This document shows positions 45,506-59,700 of a stretch of DNA of 64,000 nt, piece after piece. The notes under the pieces were generated by a model. It did not search any database and was not told the DNA's origin. It worked only from the letters and a program-made list of their open reading frames with translations. The DNA is from Artemia franciscana. Lineage: Eukaryota > Arthropoda > Branchiopoda > Anostraca > Artemiidae. Position numbers and translations under genes: made by a program. Position 1 is the first letter of the stretch. Each line of letters opens with the position of its first letter. Where the stretch lies: assembly GCF_032884065.1 (NCBI RefSeq), contig NC_088863.1, positions 39,837,076 through 39,901,075 of the forward strand. The letters run 5' to 3'.

Positions 45506-46722
45506 TGTTTTGGATAGGGGTTGGTGATATGACTAACCTCAGCTAGAATTGGCCTAACTTTAAATGAGTACAGATGGAAATCTAGGGACAATAGGAAGGA
45601 AGGAAGGGCATGCAAGAGCATAGGCTGGCTGGTCCCTAGCTTCCTATTGCACTACCTGGCTAAAGGACCACCAGGTCCTTTACTGGCCTACTGACTTAGC
45701 CATAGAAACTTTCTTTCAAACCCATTAAATATAAGTAAAAATGAAGAATACCAGTATGATGGTCCTTCTATTTCCCTGAAATGTGGATGTATGGACAAGA
45801 GTGTGGGTCATGAGAGACAGCTTGTGAATATAATTGGGGTGAATGTTCTGCAAGATTAAAAAAATTTATGACTGTTGCTCAGGTTGGCAACTGAACACAG
45901 AAGTATAATTTTGTTATTTGTTTTTCTTTGTGACTATCATGCTTATTTAATGTCCAGTATTTTAAAGTTAATCTTCTTTAATTTGTCTTTAATTGCCATG
46001 GCCCTAGGGCTTAAATACAATAAAACCTACTTATATCCATTGATTTTCTTTAAATAGATAGTAGCTCTATGTTTCCTAGCTTCAGTAAATTTAAATGTAA
46101 TTGTGAGACCAGGGATTACAAAGTAGGTGAAAACTTGCAAATGAACCTCTGGTATCAATAAAAATTTGTAAGAAATGGATATCAATTTAAAGATTAAAAA
46201 ACTGTTAGAAAATAAAGAAGACAAATGAATAAACAAAAGTACCCCTTTGCAACCATTTAATGAATTGTCACAAATATAGGTCACCCTTAAGATTGAAATG
46301 AACAAAGCTTCAATTATGAATCCATTTTCCTTTAAACAGACTGAAGGGGCAAACCTCCAAGCTTTGACAAATTCAATCTCACTTTTGGGCATTCTCACCT
46401 TTCCTTTTCAAAGGAAACTTTCTTTGGATGTTTCCCATCCAACTAAAAACAACACGGATGGCATCAGGTACAAGTGACCTTCTACTTAGCCTACATACCA
46501 AAGGGAAAAGCATGCATCTCTATACTGTAATTTACCTCCAACCTGCCTAAGGTGCCAATATATAGCCAAAATTATGTAGTTCCAATGTATTCTGTCACCT
46601 GTTACCTTTTCCCCCATTCTTGCTTTGTTTACAGTTGCTTCAATTAACAGGGAGTTAAAGGTTGAGGGATAGATTGGCAGAATCAATGGGAAACATGTAA
46701 CTTCTGCTATAAATATTTTTGA

Positions 46723-46893
46723 AGGTCATCAAAGATCAAGGCCCTCTAGAGCAAGAATGAGTAGAGATGTGTACCTTGAAATACCTTCCCAGGACATACT
46801 TTAGCCTGTAGACCCATCCCTGAAAGTTTCATTTTCCTAACCTAACCCATTTCAGTGATAGCAAGAAGTCAATCAACTAGAATTTTACTGGAT
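46723..46893 (+). repeat. Solo half of the GTAAAATTCTAG element
   Basis: AAGGTCATCAAAGATCAAGG through ACTAGAATTTTACT matches 39369-39536 closely (shared CCCAGGACATACTTTAGCCT and CCCATCCCTGAAAGTTTCAT), without the opposite arm. Nested inside the transposon at 44889-47600. Confidence 0.75.
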
Positions 46894-47655
46894 AAAATTA
46901 CCATCCTTTGGAATAGACTCTGAATAGTCTACCCTAGCCTACTTCTTCAATAGGATTAAAGACAGTCACAGAATAATGATTTGGCAGCCCATAAATCCTC
47001 AACTTATCTGTAATACTTCACCTAGGCCTGTTTACAGAGCCTAAAAGGAGTTAATGCTTAAAATGCTACCATGTGGCAATTTAATGGAGCCTCAATGTTA
47101 CCTGGAAGAAGTCAATCCTTAGAATGATTCCAAATGGCAATTTAAGGTAATAATTTTGCCTGGATATGCCAGAAAACATTGAAAACTTAAATTAAATAAT
47201 AAGTTTTTCATTAATTTAACCTACTTGCTAATAGATAGCCTACTACTCAGGGTGTCCTTTAATGTTGATCCCAAAATATGGTGATTTACTAACCTGGCTC
47301 AGATCCCTCTTTCTTTTGCAAAATCACTGTCCCACCTTCTTCCAAGCAAATAACTTCATATTCCATTACTTCATTCTTGTCCATATTTATTTTTTGTTGA
47401 ATGAGATTTTTATTGAAGAAGGTGAATTATGTACTTACTGCGCTAACCATTCTTTTGAGCACGGTAAGAAAATCACTTACTGCGGTTACTGCCGGCAGTA
47501 ACTATTCTCGTTCCCAGTGGGTTGGGCAGTAACCAATTTCTCGCTAGGAACGGAAATAGTAACCATTCGGTTACTACAGTAAGTCCCTGGAACACACCCC
47601 TGGTCTTCTTGGGAAAGCTGGGGAAGTGAAGACTGGTCTGTAGAAACTTCGGACA

Positions 47656-47741
47656 ATGGAAGACTATGAAAGTATAATTTTAGTGAAAAATGAAGTGTTC
47701 GTTTTCAAAATTCCACCAAGGCAAACAAATAGAGGATATAG
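47656..47741 (+). CDS. NECAP: NECAP exon 1
   Basis: This exon has 28 codons plus two bases, starting ACAATGG (acceptable initiation context) and ending at a GTAAAA donor. The split Arg codon (AG|A) is completed by exon 2, giving NRGYRAADW as in animal NECAPs. It sits 55 bp right of a transposon terminus. Confidence 0.93.
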
Positions 47742-50700
47742 GTAAAATAAGCTAGGCATATTTCAGTTTTTTCTTAATCTCTTTCAGGGTAAAATTTTAG
47801 CTTAGGAGCTTATTGCTATCTGTAGTGAGCCAGGTGAATGAGACCTTCAGGAATAAATCCAAGCCTTAAAGTAACTTGGGAACTGGCACATGCTCAGGAT
47901 TTTTTTTGGGGGGAGGGACCCCCTCCCAAAATACCTTGAAAGGTATTGTCAAGTTAGGCTACTAAATAGCCTGGCCTATATCCTATTTTTATTTAAAAGG
48001 CTGAGGATTGTATAAATAGCAGGTTTTTTAATAAATAGCAGACTTCTGTCTGAATTTGTACAAATACATTTTACTATAATTTTAGCTTTTAATCTTTTGA
48101 TGCATGAATATTGAAAGAAAAGAGGAAAAAATTCTGTGCCTGTTTTTGTGCTTTATTTAAAGTCATTCCATGACAAAAATGTCAAGAGAAAGTTTTTGTA
48201 GATGAAAGTGAAGAAACTGCAAAATGGTTCCCAGAGGCAACATCTAGCACTAACAGCACATAGCTTAGTCCCATATTGCTTTGCTAGTTTGGTTAGATAG
48301 GAAACATTTTCTTTTTTGCATGAACCATAAAGCCATTTTCACTTCATACACTTCACCATGTAGTGAGTTTGAACACAAGCTTGGTACCTCTTTTTGTAGC
48401 CTGGCCAAGGCAAACACATAGAGGATTTAGGTAAAACAAACTAAGCATTTTTGGCTTTCAGATTTTTCTTAATCTTTCAAGGACAACAATTTTAGTTTTG
48501 GGGCTTCTTGCTATCTGTAAAAGTAGTTGAACTAGGTGAATAAAACCTTCAGGAATGAATCCAATCCTAAAAGTCTAACCTGGGAAGTTACTATGTAGCC
48601 TGACCTATATCCTATTTTTATTTTTGGGGCTGATGATTGCATAAATATCAGGTCTTACTTCTTATAACTGTCTGAATTCTTACAATTTGCCTACATTTTA
48701 CCTTCATTTAAGGTTTTAACCCTTTGATGTCTAAATATTGAAAGAAGAGAGGAACAAATTCTGTGTGTTTTTTTTGTGCTTTATTTAAGGCTGTTCCACA
48801 ACAAAAATGTCAAGAAAAATTTTTATTACAAAATTGAAGAAACTATAAAATGGTTCCCACAGGCAACATCAAGTACTAATAGCATTTAGTCACACATTGC
48901 CTTGCTAGTTTGGTAGCATAGGAAATGGTTTCTGTTTGGCATTAAACACAAAGCCACTGCACTTCATATCCTTCACCTTGTAGTGGGCTTGAACACAAGC
49001 TTGACACCTCTGTTTGATGTAAAGTTCTCCTGGCCAATCAAGTCTTGTTGAGCCTGATGAGTGGCAACTATACTATCTTTTGTTTTGGGATGGAGCTTTG
49101 TTGAGTGCTGCAGTAAGTTCAAGGGTTTCTTTCCAACAGGAAGGCATCTGCAATACAGGATCCATCAATTTACTATGGAAAGGCCAAACTAGAAAAAGAA
49201 AATTTGTATGTATGACTTGTTTTGAGACTTAAAATCAATTCTGTACAACTCTATCAGCATATTGGCAAGATCAATGCTGCCCATTAAGCTATTGTATTCC
49301 TTTACACAGTGTGGTCTCTTCATTTTTGTATACTTTTTTTGCATGCCATCCTACCTCTCACAGGTATCTTCAGGATCCACAGCTACATAGGTTGATATCA
49401 AGTGAACCAGCTTATTATCATACCACTTCACCACTACAACATTCAATTGCAGTTCCACCTGCCAGTCATACAAGCCTCTTCCTTTTGCTTTCATTTTCCT
49501 ATCTAGTCCCAAAGCACAGTCTTTTAAACTGTTTACCCTAGCTATAGCCAGTGTAAGTATATCCTGGTCATTTAGGGTCTGCACCAGATCTAGTGATGAA
49601 AACCAGTTGTCCTAAAAGAGCTTGTGGTTCATGTGTTTGAGATTCCTCTTGCAAGTCAGAGGACAAATCAGAACCAACTTGCAAATATCTTGTATCAACT
49701 GATTACTTGCCAGCAAATATTTCTAAATCATACAAGTTTACTTATTCCTGCTCTGGAGATGAACTTGTATCCCCACTTATTTGTTTTTTTGGCAGGGGGA
49801 TTATACTGCTTCAGTGATATTTGCTGCTTTGTTGGAACTATTTGCTCATCAGTGACCTTGCGTTTTTGTGCATATATCTTCATGAAAATGGCTCAAACCT
49901 TCTCTATCAAGGGACAAGTTTTATGAATCATGTGTCAACCAGGGCTATCTGGGGGCTTCTGTGACACATTATCATTGAAATGCAAATGTTTCTGTATCAG
50001 TTATCTGTCATGTGACATAGCATCAGCTATCATGGAGTAACAAGTTTCATTTGACCAGTAGCTACAATAGGAAGGCATTTTCACTATTTCTGTAAACAAA
50101 AGGAATCCTACAAGCTGCTCAATATCAGCCAAAGGATCACCTAACTGCTTGTCATTGTTCTGAAGTGATTCTGTATGTGGCTTATTACATAGTTGTCAAA
50201 AACAATCTGACTCATTTCTGTGTTGACTCAAAGCTGATCTTTTCAACAGAGTATCTTGTGGGATCAAACCTATTTTCTTCCTAGCAATGTCTTGTCATAT
50301 CATTGGTTTGGCAGTAGGAATACTTGGAGATTGTTCTCAGATTTCATCACCTCCATTAGCTATATACTCATACTGACTGTCACACTTCTTGACTTCAATT
50401 CAGCTGGTTTCTATTTCAGATTTGAGCAGTTCTTCTAAAACTTCATCTGGAGGAACATACTGTGGATCAGATAGGTCTTCATCTTCACTTGGCAGGTCAG
50501 GAGTATTATCTGGACCAATTTTGTCTATAGAAAATTCAGTAATTTAGCAATAGAAAGTTTAGTATTTTACTATTGACAGTGGCAGCCAAGCTCAGGTTAT
50601 TTTAGATGATTCCTCAGAGCTGCAGAGATACATTTATTTGGCAGAAAAGTTCCTGTTTCTGACAAATGGTTCCTCTAGGAACCATGATTCTTTGGTCCCC

Positions 50701-53700
50701 TCCCTTCCCTTGCTTTTTATACTATCAATGCAAACAACATTTCATTTGAACTGTCAGACCTTCCTCTATGTAAGGCCTGGAAATAAAAACTCTAGAAGAA
50801 ATCATTATGTTGTCAATTACAAAAATACATGCCCACCTTTAAGAAAAATCCAAGGAGGCAAAAAGTACTTTGACTGTGATTATATCACCTTAAGGTGGAC
50901 AATCATAAACTGAGAAAAAATACTGGGAATAGAGCTTGTTGACTATCACACAATGTTAGCAACCCCAAGGAGTTAGCTTGTTTAGATTTGATAATAAGAT
51001 ATTTGTGAACTTTGTGGTTCTTGAGGGAACCTTCAGGTATCAAAGGGTTACTCTCTTTTTCATTAAAACAAAGGCTATTCACACTTCTCCATCCCTATCT
51101 ATTCTAAGCCTCCCTCTTTCCCACAAGAAGTTCCAATTTTCCATAAATTTTTCCAAGTCATAAATTACTGGCCAAAAAGGATGATTTTTGGCAATCTGAA
51201 TATGCCAAACATATCTGAGCCATTTCAACCTTTCTCTCATTAATTTGATGTTTGGAATGATAGTGTGTCTCAGAGCTCTTATCTTAAATCCCGACCGGAT
51301 CTGATGACATTGGGGGGAGTTGGAGGGGGGAAACCTAAAATCTTGGAAAACACTTAGAGTGGAGGGATTGGGATGAAACTTGATGGGAAAAATAAGCACA
51401 AGTCCCAGATACATGATTGACATAATCGGAACGGATCCGCTCTCTTTGGGGGGGGGGGGGGTAATTCTGAAAAATTAGAAAAAATGAGGTATTTTTAACT
51501 TGTGAACGGGTGATGAGATCTCAATGAAATTTGATGTTCAGAAGGATATCATGTCTTAGAGCTCTGATTTTAAATCCTGACCGGATCTGGTGACATTGGG
51601 GGGGGATTTGGGAGGGGGAAACCTAAAACTTGGAAAACACTTAGAGTGGAGGGATCAGGATGAAACTTGGTGGGAAAAATAAACACAAGTCCTAGATGCA
51701 TGATTGACATAAACGGAACGGATCCGCTCTCTTTGGGGTAGTTGGGGGGGGGTTATTTCTGAAAAATTAGAAAAAATGAGGTATTTTTAACTTATGAACG
51801 GGTGATCGGATCTCAATGAAATTTGATATTTAGAAAGATATCGTGTCTCAGAGTCTTATTTTAAATCCCGACCGGATCTGGTGACACTGGGGGAAGCTTG
51901 GGGTGGGGGAACCTAAAATCATGGAAAATTCTTAGATTGGAGGGATTGGGATGAAACTTGGTGGGAAAAATAAGCAGAAGTCTTACATACGTGATTTACA
52001 TAATTGAAACGGATCCGCTCTATCAGGGGGGGGGGGGTTAATTCTGAAAAATAAGAAATTTTTCTTATAAGAAAAGGATCTCAATGAAATTTGATATTTA
52101 GAAGGATATTATGTCTCAGAGCTCTTATTTTAAATCCTGACCGGATCTGGTGACATTGGGGGGGGGGTTGGGAGGGGGAAACCTAAAACTTGGAAAACAC
52201 TTAGAGTGGAGGGATCGGGATGAAACTTGTGGGAAAAATAAGCACAAGTCCTAGATACATGATTGACATAACCGGAACGGATCCGCTCTCTTTGGGGGGG
52301 GGGGGTAATTCTGAAAAATTAGAAAAAATGAGGTATTTTTGACTTGCAAACGGGTGATCAGATCTCAATGAAATTTGATGTTTAGAAGGATATCATGTCT
52401 TAGAGCTCTTATTTTAAATCCTGACCGGATCTGGTGACATTGGGGGGGGGGATTTGGGAGGGGGAAACCTAAAACTTGGAAAACACTTAGAGTGGAGGGA
52501 TCAGGATGAAACTTGTTGGGAAAAATAAACACAAGTCCTAGATACATGATTGGCATAAACGGAACGGATCCGATCTCTTTGGGGTAGTTGGGGGGGGGGG
52601 TTATTTCTGAAAAATTAGAAAAAATGAGGTATTCGTAACTTACGAAAGGGTGATCGGATCACAATGAAATTTGATATTTAGAAAGATATCGTGTCTCAGA
52701 GCTCTTATTTTAAATCCCGACCGGATCTGGTGACATTGGGGGAAGTTTGGGGTGGGGGAACCTAAAATCATGGAAAATGCTTAGATTGGAGGGATCGGGA
52801 TGAAACTTGGTGGGAAAAATAAGCAGAAGTCTTAATACGTGATTTACATAATTGAAACGGATCCAGTCTATTGGGGGGGGGGGGGGTTAATTCTGAAAAA
52901 TAAGAAATTTTTCTTATAAGAAAAGGATCTCAATGAAAATTGATATTTAGAAGGATATCGTGTCTCAGAGCTCTTATTTTAAATCCCGACCGGATCTGGT
53001 GACATTGGGGGTGGGGAGGTGGGAGGGGGAAACCTAAAACTTGGAAAACACTTAGAGTGGAGGGATCAGGATGAAACTTGGTGGGAAAAATAAGCACAAG
53101 TCCTAGATACATGATTGACATAACCGGAACGGATCCACTCTCTTTGGGGTAGTTGGGGGGGGGGGGTTAATTCTGAAAAATTAGAAAAAATGAGGTATTT
53201 TTAATTTACGAATGGGTGATCGGATCTCAATGAAATTTGATATTTAGAAGGATATCGTGTCTCGAAGCTCTTTTTTTAAATCCTGACCAGATCTGGTGAC
53301 ATTGGGGAAGTTTGGGGTGGGGGAACCTAAAATCATGGAAAACACTTAGATTGGAGGGATCGGGATGAAACTTGGTGGGAAAAATAAGCAGAAGTCTTAC
53401 ATACGTGAATTACATAATTGAAACGGATCCGCTCTATTGGGGGGGGGGGTTAATTCTGAAAAATAAGAAAAAATTACGTATTTTTAACTTACGAAGGAGT
53501 GATCGGATCTTCATGAAACTTCATATTTAGAAGGACCTCGTAACTCAGATATCTTATTTTAAATCTCAACCGGATCAAGCGTAATTGGGGGGGGGGGCAG
53601 TCGGGGGGACAGGAAATCTTAGAAAATACTTAAAGCGGTGAGATCAGGATGAAACTGGATGGGAAGAATAGAAACCTGTCTAAGATACGTGACTGACATA

Positions 53701-56700
53701 ACCGGACCGGATCTGCTCTCTTTGGTGGAATTGGGGGGGGGGGTAATTTTGAAAATTGTGGTATTTGTAACCTACGAAAGGGTGACCAGATCTGAATGAA
53801 ATTTGATACCTTGAAGGATCTTGTGCTTTAAAGTTCTAGTTTTAAATTCCGACCAGATCCTGTGACATTGGGGGGAGTTGGAGGGGGAAACCGGAATTCT
53901 TGGAAAACGTGAAAATTGGGGTATTTTTATCTTACGAATAGATGATCGGATCTTAATGGAATTTGATTTTTAGAAGGAATTCATGTCTCAGAGCTTTTAT
54001 TTCAAATCCCAACCAGATCTTTTGACATTGGGGGAGTTGGAGGGGGAAATATTGGAAAAACACTTGGAGTGGAGGAATCGGGATGAAGCTTGGTGGATAG
54101 AATAAACAAATGTCCTTGATACGTGATTGACAGAATCATACTGGATTCGATCTCTTTGGAGGAGTTGGGGGGAGGGGTTCAGTAATTTGGCGAGTTTGGT
54201 GCTTCTGGACGTGCTAGGACGATGAAAATTGGTAGTCGTGTCAGGGAGCTGCACAATTTGACTTGATAAAGTCGTTTTCCCAGATTCGACCATCTGGGGG
54301 GCTAAAGGGAGAGGAAAAATTAGAAAAAATTAGGTATTTATAACTTACGAGTGGGTGATCGGATCTTAATGAATTTTGATATTTAGAAGGACATCGTGAC
54401 TCAGAGCTCTTATTTTAAATCCTGACCGGCATCAAGCCTCTTATTTTCCTTTTTAAATCAATCTATTGATTCATAGAATTTTGTTAGAGCTCATACCATA
54501 TGATCTCTTGGCTCTTAGCTCTTCTCGCCTCGTCAGAAGTGCCATATGAGCTCTTAGCTCTTGTTTCTGCTGAGCTTAACTTCAATTTGGCTTTTACTTT
54601 TTATGAAAAACTTATTTTTGCAAAATCTGAAAAATCAATTTCTGTTTGTTTTGGTTGCCAAAGTTTCAAGTTTTTCAATTTTTTTTTTTATACGTTAAAG
54701 TTTCAACAAATTATTAAAACTAGTATCAAAGTAGGAATATTGAAGCAACAAAGTATTAAAATAAAGAAACTATAAAAGTAAACAAAGCATCAAAGTAAAA
54801 AAAGTATCAATGTAAAAAAAGTATCAAAGTAACAATATGCAACTTGCATAACTTACAGCCCTTGCTACATAAATCCAAGTTGCCCTGTAAATCAGAACTA
54901 GATAAAACCATTCCCCCCCTGGTTGTGGAGAGTTTGTCAACCATGGGGCCAGTTATTTGGCCTCTGGATTACTCGAGCAAAATGACTATCTAAAATTTTT
55001 AATTGGATACATTTGGGAAAAGAGGGCATGGAGGGGGGTGGGTCTGGTTGCCTTCCAATCACTTTTTGCTCTTAATAAGAGATAACCAATAAAATCAAAT
55101 GCAATAAAAACCAATATAAACCTTACATGTTAACAATGGGCAACTAGCATAACTGACAGCCCTTGACCAAGGAGCTGGGGAGGGGTTGTCAACCTCATAG
55201 GCATAGTTATTTGGCCTTTTGACTTTTTTGAACAAAATAAGAATCTCAAAACTTTAATTGGATGTTTTTGGCAGAAAAATTGGAAGGGTTGTGGGAGGGG
55301 GGCTATCTTAAAATTTGAATTGGATAATTTGGAAAAAAGAGGGCGTGGGAGGGATATTGCCCTCCAATCACTTTTAACTCTAGAAAAGGACCCTTAAACC
55401 TTATATGTAATCAATGGGAAACTTGCAGCCCTTGCCCTGGGTTTGTCAACCTGTGAGTTTTCTTTTTTTGGTTTGGTCGAATGCATTTGAGCGAGGAAGA
55501 GCGTGAGAGGGGGGGGGGCTGGTTGGTTACCCTTTGATCACTTTTGATCCTTAAAAACGGAGCTAGAACTTTCACTTTTCAGTCAATTGAGCCTTTTCCA
55601 AAGTTTATACAGCCACCTTTTTCATTAAAACTTTGCATGTTAACAATAAGCAATTAGCATAACTTATAGTTCTTGCTCCAGGGACTGGGGGTGTCAACCC
55701 TGGAGGCCTAATTATTTCAGCTTTGGACCATTTGAACAAAATGACTTATCTCGAAATTTTGATTGGATCAATTTGGGGGAAATGGATTCAGGGGGGATGG
55801 TCCTCTTATCACTTTTGATTCTTAAAAAGGGAATTATAACTTCCAGTTTCCAATCAAATGAGTCTCCTCCAAAGTTTATACAACCTCCCCTTCTATAAAA
55901 ACTTTATATGTTAATACTGGGCAACTAGCATAACTTATATCCCTTGCCCCAGGGACCACGGGTGCGTCAACCCCAGAGTTATAAACATTTTGCCTTTAGA
56001 CTATTTTGAATACAATGGCTATTAAAAATTTAGATCAGATCTATTTGGGGGAAAAGGGGGCTGATTACCCACCAATCACTTTTGACTCATAAAATGGAAC
56101 TATAACTTTCAATATCTAATCAAATGAACCTCCCCAAAGTTCATACAACCACTCCTTTTATAAAAGCCATTAATGTCCCAGGGAATAAATTAAAACCTTA
56201 GCTCTCAGACTCTGAAGGGTTATGTCAACGCTGGAGCATTGTTATATGATCTTTGGACAATTTTTAACAAGATGGTTACCAGTATTTCAAAATTTTAATT
56301 GGATGCCTTTGGGGAAAAGAGGGCATGGGGGAGGATAATTGCCCTTCAATCACTTTTGACTTGTAGAATGGGAACTAGATCTTTCGGTTTCAAATTAAAT
56401 GAGCCTCCTCCAAATTTTATATTACCAGCCCTTTCATAAAAGCCTAAATTTAGCCACTGTTGGCTACGGTATGATATTTGCTAGGCTCCAGCTATTGCTT
56501 TAACAATGTGAAATTCCACTTCCAGTGGCAATATCTCCCTTACTGTTCGTATGATAAAAATAAGTGCAGTGAACTCATTTGATGGGTAAGGCCACCCAAG
56601 AGTGAAATTCAATGCTAATGGCCCAGTCATGGCGAATTGGCGTTTTTTACGGACACATAGTTATGTGCCATATTTAATAACACAACTGTTGAACTGTTTA

Positions 56701-59700
56701 CATCATTTCCAATCGCCACAATTTTTGTATGGAAATTTGCCTTGAAGGCCGGTGGTTATCCTTAAAACAAACTACAAATTATTCTTAGAATCTAAGCTAG
56801 AAATACCATTACTAATATAATATAATACAAGACAAGAATATAGTCCCTAGGCCATATTAAGAAGAAAACTTTTGTAGTAAGTGATTTTATCATTTATGTA
56901 ATGACTGCCACCTTCTCAGTCAAAGCTAAGACTGCGGCTAGTACAGCCTTAAAAAAAAGGGATCAAGCACGTGTTGAAACCAAAGCACACTTTGATGATG
57001 GAATAAAGATACGCTTTTCTTATCTTGCGTGTTTTTGGAATAATGTGTTTTGGTGCATAACAGGCTAAAATAGGCAGAAAGAAAAATAGCACATTAAAAG
57101 TCCACATTTATTTTACATACGGTAAAATCCAGGACTGAAGTGCCCTGTTCACAGTCAAGGAAGATGAAAAAGGTGTAAGATACACATTAGCTAAGACAAG
57201 CTAAACGAACATTAGCTAAACGAACGCTCTCGAGAACAACTTGTGACAATCCTTTCTTTTTGGCCCCAAGCAAAAATTGTATACAGCTGTCCAAAATGCA
57301 ATATTATTTTAATTAATACGACTAGAGTCCTAGATTTTGCGTGAGATATTAAAAAGTTAATTTTAGGCTTAGTGGTATCAAACACTTTGTGGTAATGAAC
57401 TGTAAGTGAAAGTAACTCGTGCTAAGAGTTACCAATATTCTTAAAAATAAATTTTAATAACTATATATATATTATATATATATTACCACTGTTTATGGTA
57501 ACCCTAAATATATGAAGTTCATTAAATTTAAAGCTGAGGTCAAGTCCATTTGAGGTCATTAAGACGCTTGAAGTCTTGGAAAATGTGCTGTGTTTTAGAA
57601 ATAGGGGTGACCACAGAAGAGTAGTTTATCTTGATGAAAATTACAATGTATTGCGGAGGTTTCAAGCCTCTATCGACAAAAATGCAAATTTTCATTTTTC
57701 TAATACGAACAGTTTCTTTTTTTTTCTCAAGGGTGGTCGTATTGAATCAATGGTATTAGAACATCGAGAGAAGTCCCATATGAGCGGAAATTAGAAGTTC
57801 TACTGCCTTGTCTAAGTAGAGAAAAATATTGTGTCGCATCATTTCTGTATTTTGTCACACAAAGCATCAATTTTGCCAATCAAAAGAGCAAGAAGAAACT
57901 ACATTAGATGTAAAATTCTGAGATAGTCAGGTGACTTAAAATTATCAAAAAGTTTTATGAAGAGCATTGCCCTGCGGTGGCGCATTCAATCCTAAAGATG
58001 CACACAGTCCATGAAAATGCTTAACGCGTTTATTTTATAGAGTCATTTCACTAAGTTGAATCTTTGGAGACTTGATAAAATCAAATACAATGGTGTATTC
58101 TTTCTTATCTGCTTTTGGGGAAGAGGGCTGGTGAATATCTGTGTCAATGTAGGAGTATGCATGCTTGAGGCCTCAAAAGTGCATTTTTATGCCCAGATTT
58201 TCCAACTTTCTGTTGGCCTTCATTTAAAAATAGAAGGATGTTTGGGGTGAAATTGATCTCTAACCCTATTTTATTCGTTGGAGTAATTTTTGATAAAGGA
58301 GTGTAACCTGTTTAACATTTTTTTTTGTGTAACATGAAATGTTGTATTAATTTGCTTGTAGGCACAAAATGGGGAGACATGGGGAGGACTGTCAGTGCCG
58401 CCTATGTATCTCACTGAGGAGAAGGATAAGTACTAGAAGGAGTTTCTTTTTAACAAGATTTAAACAGAAAATATTTCTATTATCCTTCTTACATAGTAAA
58501 AAGTAATATCCTGTCTCCCTTTATTCCTGGAAATAATTTTGGACTAAGCTTATAATATGGGTGCTGCAGGTTGATATCTCTCCTCCAATTGAAAACGAAA
58601 AAGTATTTGCAACATAAAAGGATTACATTACTGTGCTTACCGATACAAATGATGGAGAAGTCATCATAGACAATGCCTGAAAATTTCCCAGGAGGGTAGG
58701 GGGAAACTGGAACCTAGAGTGATGTTTTCACCAAAATTTAAATGTGAATATTTCTCATTGTTCTATTCATATATAGTTTGTAGTGTCTTCTTATGTCAAC
58801 GGGGGTATTGACCACCTGATCCTCCTGATATTTATGGAGGACATCAATGTAAAAAAAAGTTCGTTTGAAGAAGCCAGAAGGAATTGTTGAGCAGGAAGGA
58901 ATGTATCTTCAAACGTGGGTCCCCTCTCTGTATGCAATTTTTACAATTTTTCTGCAGTACTGTATCCTTATATTTCGTAAAATCCTTTATTTTTTTACGT
59001 TTTGCTCCTTTTTACTTTTACTTTCTTGTTCCTTAGCAATGATTTGAAATACGAAGGGAATTGTCTGAGCAGTATGTAGAAGCTACTAGTGTCTTTTTTT
59101 ACATGTTAAAGATTAAACAAGTTGATTGTTGTTGTGTTTGCTATTATTTCTTCGTAATTACCCAGTAATTTGTTTTACATCACTAGGTAATTCTAATTTC
59201 ATTGATATCTTTCAATTATGCTTACAGAGCAGCAGATTGGAATTTGGCTGGACCAGACTGGTCTGGAAGATTGAGGCTTGTTGCCAAAGGCCAGAGATGT
59301 GCACTAAAACTTGAAGACAAAAATAATGGTGAACTGTTTGGTCAGTGTCCTATAGATCAGTACCCAGGTCCTGCTATTGAAGCTGTCAGTGACTCTTCTC
59401 GATATTTTGTTATTAAAATTCAAGATGAGAATGGCAGTAAGTGATTGTCAATATTATTAGTATGTCCTCTCTGTCACTGCTTCCGTATGTTTCTATAGTA
59501 CAGATGACAAAATATGCACCAAAATTAAAGCCTTTGTGGAAGAGAAAAAATAATCAATAGGTTTTAAGTGCCCATCCCTCCCTAATAATTGCCTTTTTTA
59601 TTTACTTAAGCATCTATTGTAACTCTTTGTCTTACTAGAAATTCATTTCTCGCTATCACTTATCCAAAAGTAGGAATCAGTGTTATCACAATAGCAATGA

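Larger units (their letters stand above)
44889..47600. mobile_element. DNA transposon with terminal inverted repeats, no recognisable transposase
   Basis: The left end GGGGTGTGTTCCAG (44889-44902) is repeated as its exact reverse complement at 47587-47600. Both subterminal regions carry several GTAACTGC/GGTTACTG motifs and a CCA-TGGGAACG block in mirrored positions (44969-44981 and about 47505-47520), so the inverted similarity extends about 130 bp. Trimming one G leaves CTG on both sides, compatible with a 3 bp target duplication. The 2.7 kb interior is AT-rich, holds a SINE and half of another foldback element, and shows no transposase. Superfamily unassigned. Confidence 0.65.

Noticed and set aside
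46027..46398. 124-codon minus-strand open frame inside the putative transposon, as its transposase
   Set aside because: Sequence is compositionally AT-driven (Ile, Phe, Leu, Lys rich) and shows no catalytic motif of any transposase family I know.
44889..47600. Assignment of the transposon to PIF/Harbinger or Zator from its GGG termini and possible CTG duplication
   Set aside because: Three bases of possible duplication and a G-rich end are too little; no transposase is available to decide.
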